A DNA stretch of 64,000 bases from Prolixibacter denitrificans (GTDB lineage Bacteria; Bacteroidota; Bacteroidia; Bacteroidales; Prolixibacteraceae): NCBI RefSeq assembly GCF_003014495.1, contig NZ_PYGC01000002.1:186001-250000 (forward strand). The letters run 5' to 3'. The position numbers and the translations under genes were made by a program. Below the pieces are notes generated by a model. It did no database searches. It saw nothing but the letters and a program-made list of their open reading frames with translations, and was not told the DNA's origin. The first letter of the stretch is position 1. The number at the start of each line of letters is the position of its first letter. This document shows positions 62,425 to 64,000 of this stretch, one piece after another.

Positions 62425-63603
62425 TTATACCAGAAACTCGCCCGGAATATTCCGGATTCTGGCAATATCGGCTACCCGTTCGCCAACATTCAAACCGTTG
62501 GGACAGGTAACAGTGCATTCATCACAGTTGGCACACGGGTTTTCCGGTAACGAAAGTGCAGCTACTGTTTCGTATGCTTTTGCCGGATAACTGTAGCCGT
62601 AATTGTACATGTACGATCGCATCAGGTCGGGTATGGGCAGATTTTCCGGACACTGCCCGTTACAGCTTTGACAACCTTGGCAATACAATCCTACTTCGTT
62701 GGAAGCCAGTTGCAGGTCGCTCATTTCTTTTGCGTCCAGGTTGATATCAGAAGCAACCGACCAGTTCTCCATCAGCATCTCGTAGGTGGTGAAGCCGGGG
62801 ATACAGGTATGCACATCCGGATTGGTGAGCGCCCATTTTAACGCCGCTTTGCAGTTCACCGGCTTCTGTTTTTCCTTGTCGAGAAAACCTCCGGCCATAT
62901 TTTTCATCCCGATAATCCCCAAGCCTGCTTCATTGGCTCTTTTTAACGCTTTATGAAGCTCTTCATCCTTTGCCAGGCGGAAGTTATAAGAAGTCAAAAC
63001 AACTTCGTAAATCTTGCTGTCTACGGCTGCATTGATGACCTCAGCCATGTTGGAATGTGTGGTCACTCCCAGGTGTTTCGCCTTACCTTCTGCTTTGGCT
63101 TGTTTCAGTGCGGCCAGATAGCGAGGATCGAGTGTATAGTCTTTGTCTCTGGCTGCATGCAGATAAAGAATATCGACATGATCCATTTGCAGTCTTTTCA
63201 GACTGATGTCCAGCATTTCCATGAATTTCTCAGTGGAAATACCTTCGCGGTCTGGATGGATTTTCGTGGAAACGATGAACGAATCGCGCGGTTTGTCTTT
63301 GAAAAACTCACCGACCATCTCTTCATTGCGACCTCCCTGGTAGCCGTGCGCTGTGTCGAAATGTTTGATGCCAATCTGGTAGGCGGCTTTCAGAATGTTG
63401 GGATTGTCAGCACGCATAACGCCCATACTGACAATGGGAAGTTCTATTCCGGTATTACCTAGTTTCCGGGTAATGATTTTCTTGTCGGCTTTTGATGAAG
63501 CCCTCGCATTTTCGGGAGTGAAAGCAACGGCAGTTGTTAATCCAGCCGTAGCGGCAGCCCCCAGCCGTAAAAAATGACGGCGGTCAAGTTTAGCTTCTGA
63601 CAT
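62425..63603 (-). CDS. Tat-exported aldo/keto reductase with C-terminal ferredoxin domain
   Basis: 392 aa. The Tat signal DRRHFLRLGAAATAG is followed by an aldo/keto reductase barrel (about 45-300; HFDTAHGYQGGRNEEMVG, STKIHPDREG, LYLHAARDK). The C-terminal domain has two cysteine clusters, CQGCQSCNGQC and CANCDECTVTC, for [4Fe-4S] centres. It is folded with cofactors in the cytoplasm and exported; electrons probably pass between the Fe-S clusters and the barrel. Substrate unknown. Probably an operon with the DUF6599-like gene downstream. Confidence 0.93.
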   Translation of the reverse strand: MSEAKLDRRHFLRLGAAATAGLTTAVAFTPENARASSKADKKIITRKLGNTGIELPIVSMGVMRADNPNILKAAYQIGIKHFDTAHGYQGGRNEEMVGEFFKDKPRDSFIVSTKIHPDREGISTEKFMEMLDISLKRLQMDHVDILYLHAARDKDYTLDPRYLAALKQAKAEGKAKHLGVTTHSNMAEVINAAVDSKIYEVVLTSYNFRLAKDEELHKALKRANEAGLGIIGMKNMAGGFLDKEKQKPVNCKAALKWALTNPDVHTCIPGFTTYEMLMENWSVASDINLDAKEMSDLQLASNEVGLYCQGCQSCNGQCPENLPIPDLMRSYMYNYGYSYPAKAYETVAALSLPENPCANCDECTVTCPNGLNVGERVADIARIRNIPGEFLV

Positions 63604-63972
63604 GTTGTTAATTGTTTAGTTGGTTTTTCAGCTTCAATATATAAAAATGCAACCAATCAGTCGGTTGTAGGGGACGCAGGAATTTGTAAATATCCATATC
63701 ATCCGTTGCACTATTCGGAATAACCTCAAAGGGAATCCTTCCTCTTTAATTATTTAATTCACAAGATAATCTGAAGCGTCCAGAAACAAAAGAAGCATAG
63801 GATTCAATGCCAGGCTGAAGTTTCTTACAGGTCAGTATAATCGTTGAAATTACTGGTTGTTCAATCTTATTTAGAAAGGGAAAAAATTTGTGATTGAGTT
63901 TTCGAAAACAAAAAAGCACCTTCCCCGAAAGGAAGATGCTTCAACGATAAAAACTAACTAAACCAAACTAAA
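63604..63972. other. Intergenic region at the right end
   Basis: No gene seen in about 370 bp. The left part must hold the promoter of the Tat aldo/keto reductase gene (minus strand). The right part carries the terminator listed below. Confidence 0.5.
63914..63941 (-). terminator. Terminator of the minus-strand gene entering from the right
   Basis: AAGCACCTTCC (63914-63924) / GGAAGATGCTT (63931-63941), one internal mismatch, 6-nt loop, with a run of A on the left (T on the minus strand), 31 nt after the stop codon at 63973. Confidence 0.7.
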
Positions 63973-64000
63973 CTATTTTACGAATATCTGGTAGCCCCAC
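63973..64000 (-). CDS. 3' end of a minus-strand gene beyond the window
   Basis: The last codons read WGYQIFVK followed by TAG (63975-63973), just before a minus-strand terminator. The short tail ending in FVK is like Type IX secretion C-terminal signals, but nine codons are too few to name the protein. The call depends mainly on the terminator. Confidence 0.4.

Noticed and set aside
1-64000. tRNA, rRNA and riboswitch search by eye
   Set aside because: No TTCGANNCC-type T-arm with acceptor pairing, no 16S/23S segment and no recognisable TPP, cobalamin, SAM or T-box leader was found; a tRNAscan/Infernal run would be decisive.

Overview
The window looks like chromosomal DNA of a free-living member of the Bacteroidota. 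Evidence: many upstream regions carry the TAnnTTTG -7 element of this phylum, Shine-Dalgarno signals are weak, and several families are typical of it (DUF4175, DUF4292, a TonB-dependent receptor with an N-terminal carboxypeptidase-like domain, a zinc-less DksA-like protein, a clade-2 IleRS, RpoN of the Bacteroidota type). Gene content and order suggest the Marinilabiliales/Prolixibacteraceae area, but that is inference. There is no rRNA, tRNA, insertion sequence, prophage or CRISPR array.

Layout. 1-5.3 kb, mostly minus strand: a truncated DUF4175 membrane protein, hemW, a VanZ-like protein, and an Rrf2 regulator overlapping lutB. 6-20 kb: a lone receiver domain, ruvB, a glutamine cyclotransferase lipoprotein, then a conserved run of flippase, dut, TPR lipoprotein, DUF4292 lipoprotein and an EnvC-like protein. 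After that come a Crp/Fnr regulator, OsmC, AraC, YceI, pirin and a pterin cluster (PTR1-like SDR, folB, folK). 20-27.6 kb: an alpha/beta hydrolase, a membrane LytTR regulator followed by a 22-bp-period direct-repeat array, ileS, a DksA-like gene and lspA.

27.6-42.4 kb is the most interesting functional block. It holds a small carboxypeptidase-regulatory-domain protein, a small lipoprotein plus TonB receptor, a surface-type beta-helix lipoprotein, a GH2 glycosidase, a PiT phosphate transporter fused to a PhoU-like domain, and a divergent PhoR/PhoB-type pair. Upstream of the pit, beta-helix lipoprotein and small-protein genes, and more weakly the TonB receptor gene, I find 7-8 bp direct repeats related to TTGTTACA spaced 11 bp apart. 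This is the geometry of PhoB-type boxes and suggests a phosphate-responsive outer-membrane uptake system.

42.4-64 kb: a SPOR lipoprotein, an integral membrane protein, rpoN, asnS, two hypotheticals, a DUF255/thioredoxin protein, a tiny HTH protein beside a probable small RNA, an aldo/keto reductase, a TorF-like porin, a flavin reductase, an M3 peptidase, a four-domain CoA-disulfide-reductase/rhodanese/TusA/DsrE protein and a GH18 lipoprotein. Then comes a striking 628-bp stretch of about 30 degenerate 21-bp tandem repeats, followed by pheS, a DUF6599-like protein and a Tat-exported aldo/keto reductase with ferredoxin clusters. The right edge carries the last codons of another minus-strand gene.
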